13,166 nucleotides of DNA. Origin: Anaerolineales bacterium. GTDB taxonomy: Bacteria; Chloroflexota; Anaerolineae; Anaerolineales; E44-bin32. Position 1 is the stretch's first letter. Each line of letters opens with the position of its first letter. Below are positions 1 to 7,053 of the stretch, one piece after another. The stretch lies in the NCBI GenBank assembly GCA_023250385.1, contig JAHFAU010000041.1:1-13166 (forward strand), in the 5' to 3' direction. The notes beneath the pieces were generated by a model that ran no database searches, was not told the DNA's origin, and was given only the letters and a program-made list of their open reading frames with translations. The translations under genes and the position numbers were made by a program.

Positions 1-936
1 GCGGAAATCGAGGGCGGGGGCCGAACGGAACGGATCGAGATCCGCTTGATCCTCGAACCGGCTGCCAATGGGGAGGGCCGGCTGCGCAAAGACGTATTGC
101 TGAACGGAGTCAAGAAGCGAGCGGCCGATCTGCCTGGACGATTCAATGCCGTCCTGTTTTTGCCCCAGGACGTCGAGCTGGTGGAGGGCCCCCCCGCAGG
201 CCGGCGGGCACAACTCGACGCGATCCTCTCGCAAGCCGATCCAGGCTATGCTGCCGAGCTGCTGGAATATGGAAGGGTGCTCACCCAGCGCAACGCCTTG
301 TTGAAACAGCTTCAACAACGGCAGGGGAATGTGGGACAGCTCGCCTTCTGGGATCAGCGGCTCGCCGATAACGGGGGTTCGCTGATGAGCCGCCGGGCGG
401 CCGCGCTCGCCGAGCTCAATCAGCTGGCCGGACCCATTCACGCAGCGCTCACCGCCGGAGTGGAGTCGCTCGCTCTCGAATATCGGCCCTCATTCGATCC
501 GGAGTCACTGAACCCGGAGGATCCCTGGCAAATCGAGCCGCTGCGGCGCGGGTTGGAGGTCGAGTTGGAACGCCTCCGCTCGCAGGAGCTCGGCCGGGGA
601 GTGACCCTGACCGGCCCCCAGCGGGACGATCTGACCCTTGCAGTTAACGGCCTGGACCTGCGCCAATTCGGCTCGCGGGGTCAGAATCGCACCGCCATGC
701 TAGCGCTTAAATTGGCCGAGGCGGAGTGGCTGGTGCAGCGGACCGGCGAGCAACCGGTCCTGCTGCTGGATGAGGTGCTTGCTGAGCTCGACCCTCAGCG
801 CCGGGCGGATCTGCTGCAGCGGCTGGTAGCCGCGCCCCAGGCCCTGCTCACCGCAGCGGATGCCCGCATGTTCAGCGGCGAGTTCCTGGCTCGCTCAACC
901 GTGTGGACAGTTCGAAACGGAAACCTCATCCCCTGA
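1..936 (+). CDS. recF: DNA replication and repair protein RecF (5' end outside window)
   Basis: RecF is an SMC/ABC-like ATPase that loads RecA at single-strand gaps through RecOR. The reading frame is open from base 1, so the N-terminus with the Walker A loop lies upstream of the window; 311 residues are visible. Visible family blocks are KDVLLNGVKKRAADL, the region around FLPQDVELVEG, the ABC signature-like GSRGQNRTAMLALKLAE, and Walker B with D-loop PVLLLDEVLAELD at visible residues 252-264. The usually conserved GPHRDD block reads GPQRDD here, a His-to-Gln change. The C-terminus looks complete. The last 11 bases overlap the 3' end of the convergent rsmG gene, so no terminator fits between them. 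The family assignment is secure. Confidence 0.96.
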   Translation, partial: AEIEGGGRTERIEIRLILEPAANGEGRLRKDVLLNGVKKRAADLPGRFNAVLFLPQDVELVEGPPAGRRAQLDAILSQADPGYAAELLEYGRVLTQRNALLKQLQQRQGNVGQLAFWDQRLADNGGSLMSRRAAALAELNQLAGPIHAALTAGVESLALEYRPSFDPESLNPEDPWQIEPLRRGLEVELERLRSQELGRGVTLTGPQRDDLTLAVNGLDLRQFGSRGQNRTAMLALKLAEAEWLVQRTGEQPVLLLDEVLAELDPQRRADLLQRLVAAPQALLTAADARMFSGEFLARSTVWTVRNGNLIP

Positions 937-1654
937 TTGGGCGTTTGGCGGCGATCCCCGGCCGCCGCGGATACTTAGCGGGAGTCGCGCTGATCTTATC
1001 GACTACGATCAGGTAGCGAGTCTCGCTGTTCCCGGGAAGCTCGACCGGGACGACTCGCTGCAGCCGGCCGCCGAGAAGTTCGAGCGCCGGCTGGGCCCGT
1101 TCCGCCTCTCCCGGTCCGCTTTCTCCCTTCTGCGCGATCGCGACCCCACCCACCCGCAGCAGCGGCAGCAGGTATTCCAGCAACACCGGCAGTCGGGCGA
1201 CCGCCCGGGCCACCGCCCAGTCATAACTGCCGCGATGCTCGGCGCTGCGGCCGATCAGCTCGGCCCGGGCTTGCACCACCTCGACACCCTCCAAGCCGAG
1301 CAGCTGGACGAGATGCCGGCAGAACTCGGCCTTCTTACGGATCGACTCCACCAAGACCATCCGGATCTGCGGGTAGGCGATCTTCAGCGGGATCCCCGGG
1401 AATCCTGCTCCGCTCCCAACATCGACGACCGAGTCCTCGGGGCGGGGGGTGAGTGCCAGCAGGCAGCTCAGGGAGTCCAGAAAATGCTTGAGCTCAATCT
1501 CGTGGGGGTCGGTGATGGCCGTCAGGTTGACCCGCAGATTCCAGGCCTGCAGCTCGCGGGCGTAGAGGGCGAAGGCGTGTAGCTGCCCGTCGGTCAACCG
1601 CAGCGCGAACAGCGATTCCGCCGCCCGCGATAATTCCTGCTGTTCGATGGGCAT
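926..1654 (-). CDS. rsmG: 16S rRNA (guanine-527-N7)-methyltransferase RsmG
   Basis: RsmG is a cytoplasmic SAM-dependent enzyme that makes m7G527 in the 530 loop of 16S rRNA; its loss gives low-level streptomycin resistance in several bacteria. The 242-residue length is normal. Visible blocks are the NLT region (WNLRVNLTAI, residues 38-47), the SAM-binding motif VVDVGSGAGFPGIPLKI at 76-92, ESIRKKAEF at 103-111, AVARAVARL at 147-155, and the characteristic tail with YPRRPGIAAKRP. It begins with ATG 27 bases after the metallo-beta-lactamase-fold gene and has no clear Shine-Dalgarno sequence, so it is probably expressed from the kinase operon. Its 3' end overlaps the end of convergent recF by 11 bases. 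The family call is firm. Confidence 0.97.
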   Translation of the reverse strand: MPIEQQELSRAAESLFALRLTDGQLHAFALYARELQAWNLRVNLTAITDPHEIELKHFLDSLSCLLALTPRPEDSVVDVGSGAGFPGIPLKIAYPQIRMVLVESIRKKAEFCRHLVQLLGLEGVEVVQARAELIGRSAEHRGSYDWAVARAVARLPVLLEYLLPLLRVGGVAIAQKGESGPGEAERAQPALELLGGRLQRVVPVELPGNSETRYLIVVDKISATPAKYPRRPGIAAKRPIRG

Positions 1655-1681
1655 GGCCTGAATTGAAACGGACTCGCCGGA

Positions 1682-2509
1682 TCAGGCTTTTGAGGCGTGG
1701 AGCCGGGCATGCAGGCCGCGCAGCCCGGATTGCAGTCGCAGCAGCACCTGGTCGTGCCGGGTGCTCGGGATCCGGTACGAGCGGATCAGCCCCCTGGCTA
1801 CTCGGCTGGCGCTTTCGGGTTTGCCGCTCAGCCGTTTCAGCCGCAGCTGCACTTTGCGTAGGAAGCGCGCCATTTCGGTGACCGCCTCGCGTTGGATGAT
1901 CCCGTCTCGCCCAGAGATCAACAGGAACGAGCTGAAGGCCTTGCTGCGCAATTCGTCTAACGAGTCCAGCCAGCTCTCGAGGTCCGCCTCTCCGACGTAC
2001 GGCGGCTCGGAAACGGTCACCGTGTCACCAATAAAGGCGATCTCGGCTTCCGGCAGGACCACCCACATCGAGCCGGCGGTCGGGCCCGGCCGGTGCCAAA
2101 ACAGCACTTCCCGATCTCCGAGGTAGATGGTCAGCTCTGTGGAGAACGAGAGATCGGGCACGGCCTTGCTAACCCCGGTGACGCGCTTCAGCCGGTCGGC
2201 CTCGGCCCCGATCGGCCGGGCGTTGCCCTTGAACGCATCCGGCCAGCTGCGCATGGTCTGGAGGGTCGCCTCGTGGGCCACGATCGGCAGTTCGAACACC
2301 CGGGCTCCCAGCGCCCGGTCCGGATGGTGGTCCAACAGCGCCAGGTAACGCGAGCGGCCGTGGGAGGCCAAGTCGGCGGCCCACTCGCGCCCGTCGTCCG
2401 TCCGCAGCGGACAATCCACCAGGAGCAGGCCTCGCGACGAGGGAACCGCCCCGGCAATCACGCCTTGGTATTTGGTGGCCAGCAACACACCGGAACGCAG
2501 CTTGCGCAC
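1682..2509 (-). CDS. Metallo-beta-lactamase-fold protein with degenerate metal site
   Basis: This 275-residue protein keeps the outline of the metallo-beta-lactamase fold: an N-terminal strand region, the metal loop, HRPGPTAGSMWVVLPEAEIA and the strand-end FIGDTV at 159-164. The zinc ligands are largely gone. The usual THxHxDH reads LDHHPDR at 59-65, the GHT block reads GPT at 142-144, and the late GHG position reads as GRDG at 200-203. Only H62, D64, H79 and D162 could correspond to ligands. Hydrolase activity is therefore doubtful; a sensory or structural role is possible but unproven. The last 75 residues are basic and helical. The start is GTG, 8 bases after the kinase stop, and rsmG follows 27 bases downstream, so the three genes are probably co-transcribed. 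The fold call is moderately sure; the function is unknown. Confidence 0.75.
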   Translation of the reverse strand: MRKLRSGVLLATKYQGVIAGAVPSSRGLLLVDCPLRTDDGREWAADLASHGRSRYLALLDHHPDRALGARVFELPIVAHEATLQTMRSWPDAFKGNARPIGAEADRLKRVTGVSKAVPDLSFSTELTIYLGDREVLFWHRPGPTAGSMWVVLPEAEIAFIGDTVTVSEPPYVGEADLESWLDSLDELRSKAFSSFLLISGRDGIIQREAVTEMARFLRKVQLRLKRLSGKPESASRVARGLIRSYRIPSTRHDQVLLRLQSGLRGLHARLHASKA

Positions 2510-2517
2510 GATGCTTT

Positions 2518-5100
2518 CTAGATTGGCAGGGTGAAAAAGAAGCTAGAACCCTTCCCCAGGGAACTCTCCACCCAGATCCGACCGCCGTGAGCCTGAATTG
2601 CCAGCCGGCAGAATGCCAACCCAAGTCCAAGACCTTTCGGTCGTCCCCCGCGGTTCACTCGGGCGAACTTCTGGAAGATGCGCTCCTGATCGTCGACCGC
2701 GAGGCCGGGGCCGTTGTCGCTGACTCGCACTTTCAGAGACCGGTCGAGGCGCTCCAGGGCCACGCTGATCTGGCCTTCTGAGCGCGAGTACTTGATGGCG
2801 TTTTCGAGCAAGTTGATCAACACCCGCCGGATCATGTCCGAGTCCATTTCGACCATGGGCAGATCGCCGGCGCCCAGGTCGAAACTCAGCACGTGCCCCT
2901 TCCCCTCTGCCACCGGGTGGATTTCCTCCACCGCTTCAATGATCAACGCGCTGAGCGAGCCCTTCGTCTTATAGAGCACCGCCTGGCCGGCCTCGAGCTG
3001 CTCGAGATCCAGGAGCTGCTCGATCAAGCGGGACAGTCGGCGCCCCGAACGGAGGGCGATGGCCAGCACGGACTGCATGGCCTCGTCGTCCGCCGTCACC
3101 GAGCCCTTTAACACTTCCAGGCTGGAGAGCACATTTCCCAGCGGTGAACGCAGATCGTGGAAGATCATCGAGGTCAGATCCGAGCGCAGCTCGTCGAGCG
3201 CCAGGCGCTCGGAGATGTCTCTGAGGATCCACTGCAGGTAGGGCCGGCGTTCGATGTCAATCCGCTTGACGTAGAGCTCGACCGCGGCGCCTTTTCCTTG
3301 CTTGGTCCGGGTGTTCGATTGATAGGAGACCGTCTGGCCGAGCTCGAGCTGGGCCAGGTTTGGCGGCAGCCGTTGGGCGTCCGGCTCATGCAGGTCCGAA
3401 ACCGACACCCCCAACAGCTCGGAGCTGCTATACCCCAGGAACGCTTCTGCCCGGTGGTTAGCATCGGTAATCCGGCCCTCGAGGTCGCTGATCAAAATCG
3501 GGTCGACGCTATCTTCAAACAAACCGGCGTAGCGCAGCCGGGCTGCTTGGGTCTCGCTGAAGAGCTGGGCATGGGCGATCGCGGTCCCCGCCAGTCCGGA
3601 GATGCCGCGCAGCAGCTCCATCTGAAGGGCGGAAAACTCCGCGCTGCGCGGATTGATCGCTTCAAGCACCCCGATGATCTTGCGCTGCACCCGGATGGGG
3701 ACTGCCGCGATATTGCGGGTTTCGAAGCTGGCCTGTTTATCGGCTCCGGAGTAAAAGCGAGGGTCGGCGCTGACGTCCGGAACTACCAGCGATTCGCCAT
3801 GCTCGGCGACCCAGCCGGCGATCCCTTCCCCCTTCTTCAAGCGCAACCCGGTGATGACCGCTGCGGCTCCCCCGAGGACGTTACGGAATTCGAGCTCACC
3901 GGTGTCCTCATCGAGCAGTGCCAGTGAAGCACCCTCACAATCCAACGAGCGAACCGTCTCAGATAGGATCCGCTGCAGCACCTCATCCAGCTTCAAGGTA
4001 GCGGTCACGGCCCGGGCGGTCTCGGCCAGCGCTCGGGTGGCCTCCAGCTGGCGCTGGCTGTCGGCAAAGAGCTGGGCGTTGGCTACGGCAGTGGCGGCGT
4101 GGTCCGCAAAGGCGGAAACCATGTCTACGTGACTCTGTTCGAAGGCGCCGACCCGATGGCTATCCACCGAGAGCACCCCAACCGCCTTTTCTCGCAACAC
4201 CAGCGGCGCTCCGATCCAGCCTCGGATGCGATCGGCGCCTGGGAACGAGTCGTTCTTAACCCAGCCCGGATCTGCCTGAACATCCGCTGAGAGCATCGGC
4301 TTACGGCTGGCGAGTACTTTCCAGGCCAAGACCTGCGGATCCTCGACCAGGATCTGTCCAATGAGCGTTTGCTCGCTATCCAGGCCTTCGGCCGCGACCA
4401 ATCGCAGCGAATCGTCCTCTACCATGAAAATACTGGCGCTGTCATAGTCGATCACCCGCTTGAGCTGCCGCAGTACCTGATCGAAGACCAGTCCAAGATC
4501 CAGGGCTGAATTGATGATCCGGGCAATCTCCTGCAGGGTGGAGGCCAGCCCGTGCCGCTGCTGCTCGGCCCGAAACAAGCGAGCGTTTTCCACCGCAATC
4601 CCAGCTTGATCGGCAATCGCCCGCAGCAGGTCCAGATCGTCCTCGTTGAAGCGATCGGGCTCAGGATGGACCAGCGTCACCACCCCAACGACCCGATCAC
4701 CCACCAGCAGCGGCGCACTGATCGCGGACCGGGTCTCGCCATCTCCTTCGTCGGCCGCCCGCCGCAGCCAGCGAGGATCCTCGAGCGTGCTGCTCACCCG
4801 GGCGGCCGCCTTATTCTCGACCACCCAGCCGGCGAGACCGCGCTCGAAGGTCTCGACCAGCCGCTCAGCGGTCTGGTCGTGGACCTTTCCGTCGTAGGCC
4901 AACGCCCCTTCGGTGACCTGACCTTCCTCGTCCAGGACCAAGATGCTGCCGCTCAAAGCGCCCACGTTTTCCATCGTGAGCTGAAGGATGCGTTCCAGCA
5001 GGTCGCCCAGGTGGAGATTCGCCGCCAGTTCTCGGCTGATCCGGTAGAGCAGCTCGAGAGAGGCGCGGGTTCGCTCGGTCATGGTGGTCTCGGCACTCAC
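2518..5100 (-). CDS. Soluble triple-GAF/PAS sensor histidine kinase
   Basis: Using the GTG at 5100 the protein has 860 residues and no membrane segment, so it should sense a cytoplasmic or diffusible signal. Predicted order is GAF1 (about 30-175), GAF2 (200-344), GAF3 (370-513), PAS (521-633), HisKA (638-703) and HATPase_c (about 745-860). The phospho-accepting histidine is in FHDLRSPLGNV (His648). The ATP-binding boxes are intact: N box NLLENAIKYS (763-772), G1 DNGPGL (795-800) and G2 GLGLGL (823-828). The three GAF domains share the form GWV...PL...VGVV. GTG 5100 was chosen because GAAGG lies 7 bases upstream; GTG 5166 and ATG 5082 are in-frame alternatives. No receiver domain is attached and no response-regulator gene is adjacent, so the partner is unknown. 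It is the first gene of the kinase / MBL-fold / rsmG cluster. Confidence 0.95.
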   Translation of the reverse strand: MSAETTMTERTRASLELLYRISRELAANLHLGDLLERILQLTMENVGALSGSILVLDEEGQVTEGALAYDGKVHDQTAERLVETFERGLAGWVVENKAAARVSSTLEDPRWLRRAADEGDGETRSAISAPLLVGDRVVGVVTLVHPEPDRFNEDDLDLLRAIADQAGIAVENARLFRAEQQRHGLASTLQEIARIINSALDLGLVFDQVLRQLKRVIDYDSASIFMVEDDSLRLVAAEGLDSEQTLIGQILVEDPQVLAWKVLASRKPMLSADVQADPGWVKNDSFPGADRIRGWIGAPLVLREKAVGVLSVDSHRVGAFEQSHVDMVSAFADHAATAVANAQLFADSQRQLEATRALAETARAVTATLKLDEVLQRILSETVRSLDCEGASLALLDEDTGELEFRNVLGGAAAVITGLRLKKGEGIAGWVAEHGESLVVPDVSADPRFYSGADKQASFETRNIAAVPIRVQRKIIGVLEAINPRSAEFSALQMELLRGISGLAGTAIAHAQLFSETQAARLRYAGLFEDSVDPILISDLEGRITDANHRAEAFLGYSSSELLGVSVSDLHEPDAQRLPPNLAQLELGQTVSYQSNTRTKQGKGAAVELYVKRIDIERRPYLQWILRDISERLALDELRSDLTSMIFHDLRSPLGNVLSSLEVLKGSVTADDEAMQSVLAIALRSGRRLSRLIEQLLDLEQLEAGQAVLYKTKGSLSALIIEAVEEIHPVAEGKGHVLSFDLGAGDLPMVEMDSDMIRRVLINLLENAIKYSRSEGQISVALERLDRSLKVRVSDNGPGLAVDDQERIFQKFARVNRGGRPKGLGLGLAFCRLAIQAHGGRIWVESSLGKGSSFFFTLPI

Positions 5101-5107
5101 CGCAGAA

Positions 5108-5112
5108 CCTTC
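5108..5112 (-). promoter_or_regulatory. Ribosome binding site deciding the kinase start
   Basis: On the minus strand GAAGG sits 7 bases before the GTG at 5100. The farther GTG (5166) has GGAG only one base before it, and the ATG at 5082 has no purine-rich stretch at a useful distance. This favours the 5100 start. Confidence 0.5.
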
Positions 5113-5209
5113 AATCCTAGGCAAACGAGGGGGGTTTGAAAAGCGAAGGGGGGAACTCCTCCTCACACTCCGGGGGTCCCAGATGGGTGAGGGCGCTCAT
5201 TGTTGGCGA

Positions 5210-5236
5210 AGTATAGCATAGCGACATTGGGGCCAA
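5210..5236 (-). promoter_or_regulatory. Extended -10 promoter for the kinase operon
   Basis: On the minus strand TGCTATACT gives a TGn extended -10 with TATACT at 5215-5210 (5 of 6 matches to TATAAT). A partial -35, TTGGCC at 5236-5231, lies upstream with a short 15-base spacer. Transcription would begin near 5203, leaving a leader of about 100 bases before the kinase GTG. It lies between the hairpin at 5281-5304 and the gene, as expected for a separate transcription unit. Confidence 0.45.
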
Positions 5237-5280
5237 TATGCGACATAAGTGTCCTTTGCCGGGCGGGAAACGAGATAGCG

Positions 5281-5304
5281 CCGCCCAGGCCGCGGCCCGG
5301 GCGG
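5281..5304 (-). terminator. GC-rich hairpin, possible terminator of the eight-gene operon
   Basis: A 24-base near-perfect palindrome starts 45 bases past the stop of the YvlD-like gene. As minus-strand RNA it forms a 10-bp stem with a CGCG loop, and the one imperfect pair becomes a G-U wobble; as plus-strand RNA the same position is an A-C mismatch, which suggests it acts in the minus-strand transcript. No good U-tract follows (CGCTATCTCGTTT), so it may be a weak, factor-assisted or 3'-protecting hairpin rather than a classical intrinsic terminator. The rest of 5101-5349 holds the kinase promoter and leader and no convincing gene. Confidence 0.4.
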
Positions 5305-5349
5305 GTTGGAGCTTCAAGGGTCGGTGCCCTCTGAATATCGAGGCGCCAG

Positions 5350-5760
5350 CTACGGGCGGCTGGTCTTGAGCTCGTCTCGGAAGGCCAGCGTAAGCACGGT
5401 GTTGACCACGCCAACCACCAACCCTCCCAAGAACGCGGCCAGCACACCCTGACCGCCGGCCGCGAAACTGTAGCCGATATCAAACACCTGGCCGATCAGC
5501 CCGGTCAACCAAAAGAGCACCCCATTGATGACCAGGGTGAACAACCCCAAGGTGAGCAAGATCAGGGGGCAGGTCAGCAGCCGCAGCAGCGGCCGCACCA
5601 GCAAGTTGACCGGGGCAAAGATCAATCCCAGAATCGCAAACGCCCACCAGGCCGTATTCTGGGCTTCGATGCCGGGGATCCATCCGGTCCCCACCGCGGC
5701 GTAAACCGCCACGGCGTTGATCGCTATCCGCAGCACTATTCGTTCCACTCTCTCCTCCAT
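5350..5760 (-). CDS. YvlD-like (phage holin family 4) small membrane protein
   Basis: This 136-residue, very hydrophobic protein has four predicted membrane helices at about 10-28, 37-60, 64-90 and 103-125. The family hallmark is clear in the middle: NLLVRPLLRLLTCP (52-65) followed by LILLTLGLFTLVINGVLF (66-83). Members are named after holins but are widespread chromosomal proteins; Bacillus YvlD belongs to the sigma-W envelope-stress regulon. It is the last gene of the eight-gene operon, 23 bases after the SHOCT-like gene, and is followed by the hairpin at 5281-5304. The DUF4097 and SHOCT-like genes in the same operon match the context seen for yvl loci. Family placement is good; the molecular function is not established. 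Confidence 0.88.
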   Translation of the reverse strand: MEERVERIVLRIAINAVAVYAAVGTGWIPGIEAQNTAWWAFAILGLIFAPVNLLVRPLLRLLTCPLILLTLGLFTLVINGVLFWLTGLIGQVFDIGYSFAAGGQGVLAAFLGGLVVGVVNTVLTLAFRDELKTSRP

Positions 5761-5783
5761 GGCTTCATTCCAAGCCTCGAGGG

Positions 5784-6158
5784 CTACTCCACGTAGATCT
5801 CTACTCGCTGGCCCTCTTCCACATCTTCCACATCCACGATCTTTCCGGTCAACCCGGCCCGCAGCGCCTCCTGCACCTGTTTGAAATCGATCCCCTCCGT
5901 GTCCGGGACAAACTGGGCCCCCAGCTTCAAGCCCACGTTCACCAGGGTCATCGGCAGGTTCACATTCACCGAGGTGCGGCCGGACTTCAAGTCAGTCACC
6001 CGCACCCGCAGCCACTTTGCCTCGCTGCCGGAAGGCGGGGCCCGCCGCTCGGGCCTAGCCTTGCCGAGCGCCTTGAGCAAGCGGGCGGCTTCCTCGGCCG
6101 AGAGCTTGCCCTCCTCCAGCATCTTCAGGATTTTCATTCGTTCGTCAGGGGTGGCCAT
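5784..6158 (-). CDS. SHOCT-like domain protein
   Basis: This 124-residue soluble protein begins with a helical hairpin, ERMKILKMLEEGKLSAEEAA, at residues 6-25 with LLKALG after it. This is the module found at the C-termini of the DUF2089 and DUF4097 proteins of the same operon. A proline/arginine linker (about 33-46) leads to a second, mostly beta domain (about 47-124) with KWLRVRVTD, VNVNLPMTLVNVGLKLG and an acidic end GKIVDVEDVEEGQRVEIYVE. I recognise this layout from short SHOCT-like proteins of Firmicutes and Chloroflexota, often beside DUF4097 genes. The ATG has GGGAG 6 bases upstream. It lies 37 bases after permease 2 and 23 bases before the YvlD-like gene. The role is unknown; protein interaction through the hairpin is an inference. 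Confidence 0.82.
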   Translation of the reverse strand: MATPDERMKILKMLEEGKLSAEEAARLLKALGKARPERRAPPSGSEAKWLRVRVTDLKSGRTSVNVNLPMTLVNVGLKLGAQFVPDTEGIDFKQVQEALRAGLTGKIVDVEDVEEGQRVEIYVE

Positions 6159-6195
6159 GATCTGCTCCCGAGCTCGCGGTGCCCGCCCGGCCCGT

Positions 6196-7053
6196 TCAGT
6201 ATTCCGACAGCCCGCCCGACCGGCGTTCGTGATCTTCCGCCACCCGGTATGCCCAGTATCCGATCAGCGGCATCAGGAGTCCGAACACGGTAACGATCAC
6301 GATTTCGACCCCGATCGAGGCTAATTCGGGAAACCCTTCGGGATACCCCATCAGAGTCGAACGAAAAGCGTCCACCCCGTAGGCTAGCGGGATGACCCGC
6401 GAAATCGCCCGGAGCCCAGCTGGCAGCGCCGCGAAGGGGAAGAAGTTTGCGCACAAGATCAGGAGCACGAACTGCAGCACATTGGCGAGAGTCTCGCCGG
6501 TTTCTTTGACCCGCAGCGTGATGGCTGCGAAGGCAAAGCCGATTCCAAAGGTTCCCGAGAGCGACAGCCCGAGCAGGTACAACCCCAGCGCCGGGTTGGC
6601 GAAGGGCAACTTGCCGACCAGCGCCGTCATCAGCCCCACGCCCGCCAGGGACAGCAGGGAGGTCCAGATCAGGTTGTTGCTCACCCGTGATACCAGGCTC
6701 GCGAACTTGGAGGCCGGGCTGAGGTAAAGCGCCTCCAGCGTGCCTTGTTTCTGCTCGCGCCGGATGTTGTAGCCGATCGTCCACAGGGTGTCGCTCAAGA
6801 ACATGAACAGGATGAAGCCGTAGATCACTACTCCGCCGAAGTTTCCGCCCTCGCCCGAAGCATCGGCAAAGGTCAATCCCGCCAGGGTAAAGATCGCCAC
6901 GAGCGCGAAGACCTGCCCGAAGGAGGCCACGAACTCCACCGGATAGCGGGTCATGATGGTGAACTCTTTGCGCGCCATCGCCAGCAAGGAACTGAACAGC
7001 GCCGCCGCGCCGGTGAGCCGGCTGGGCGAGGCCGCTCTTTCAATCGCCGTCAA
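6196..7053 (-). CDS. ABC-2 type transporter permease (second subunit)
   Basis: This integral membrane protein of about 285 residues has six predicted helices, at roughly 41-63, 75-95, 125-146, 153-179, 190-210 and 247-268. The cytoplasmic motif EQKQGTLEALYLSPASKF (100-117) is the ABC-2 block that contacts the ATPase, and it aligns with the same block in permease 1. The frame is open further upstream to 7317, but that part overlaps permease 1 and has no membrane-protein character. I place the start at TTG 7053, which overlaps the permease 1 stop as TTGA, with a GGGGG purine run just upstream; ATG at residue 26 is an alternative. With the ATPase and permease 1 it probably forms a heteromeric exporter. 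The substrate is unknown. Confidence 0.9.
   Translation of the reverse strand: MTAIERAASPSRLTGAAALFSSLLAMARKEFTIMTRYPVEFVASFGQVFALVAIFTLAGLTFADASGEGGNFGGVVIYGFILFMFLSDTLWTIGYNIRREQKQGTLEALYLSPASKFASLVSRVSNNLIWTSLLSLAGVGLMTALVGKLPFANPALGLYLLGLSLSGTFGIGFAFAAITLRVKETGETLANVLQFVLLILCANFFPFAALPAGLRAISRVIPLAYGVDAFRSTLMGYPEGFPELASIGVEIVIVTVFGLLMPLIGYWAYRVAEDHERRSGGLSEY

Noticed and set aside
949..968. GGCGGC...GCCGCC inverted repeat near the recF end as a terminator
   Set aside because: It is inside rsmG coding sequence, the stem is short with a long loop, and no T-run follows on either strand.
860..1582. Long plus-strand open frame opposite rsmG
   Set aside because: It lies antisense to a clear RsmG protein and its translation has low-complexity, arginine/glutamine/proline-rich composition typical of the reverse strand of a GC-rich gene.
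4552..5139. Open frame of about 195 codons opposite the kinase
   Set aside because: Antisense to the kinase GAF region; no recognisable domain or ribosome binding site, and composition fits a codon-bias shadow.
5350..5760. Prophage remnant suggested by the holin family name
   Set aside because: The family is mostly chromosomal and not lytic, and no endolysin, integrase or phage structural gene is nearby. The operon context points to a housekeeping or stress role.
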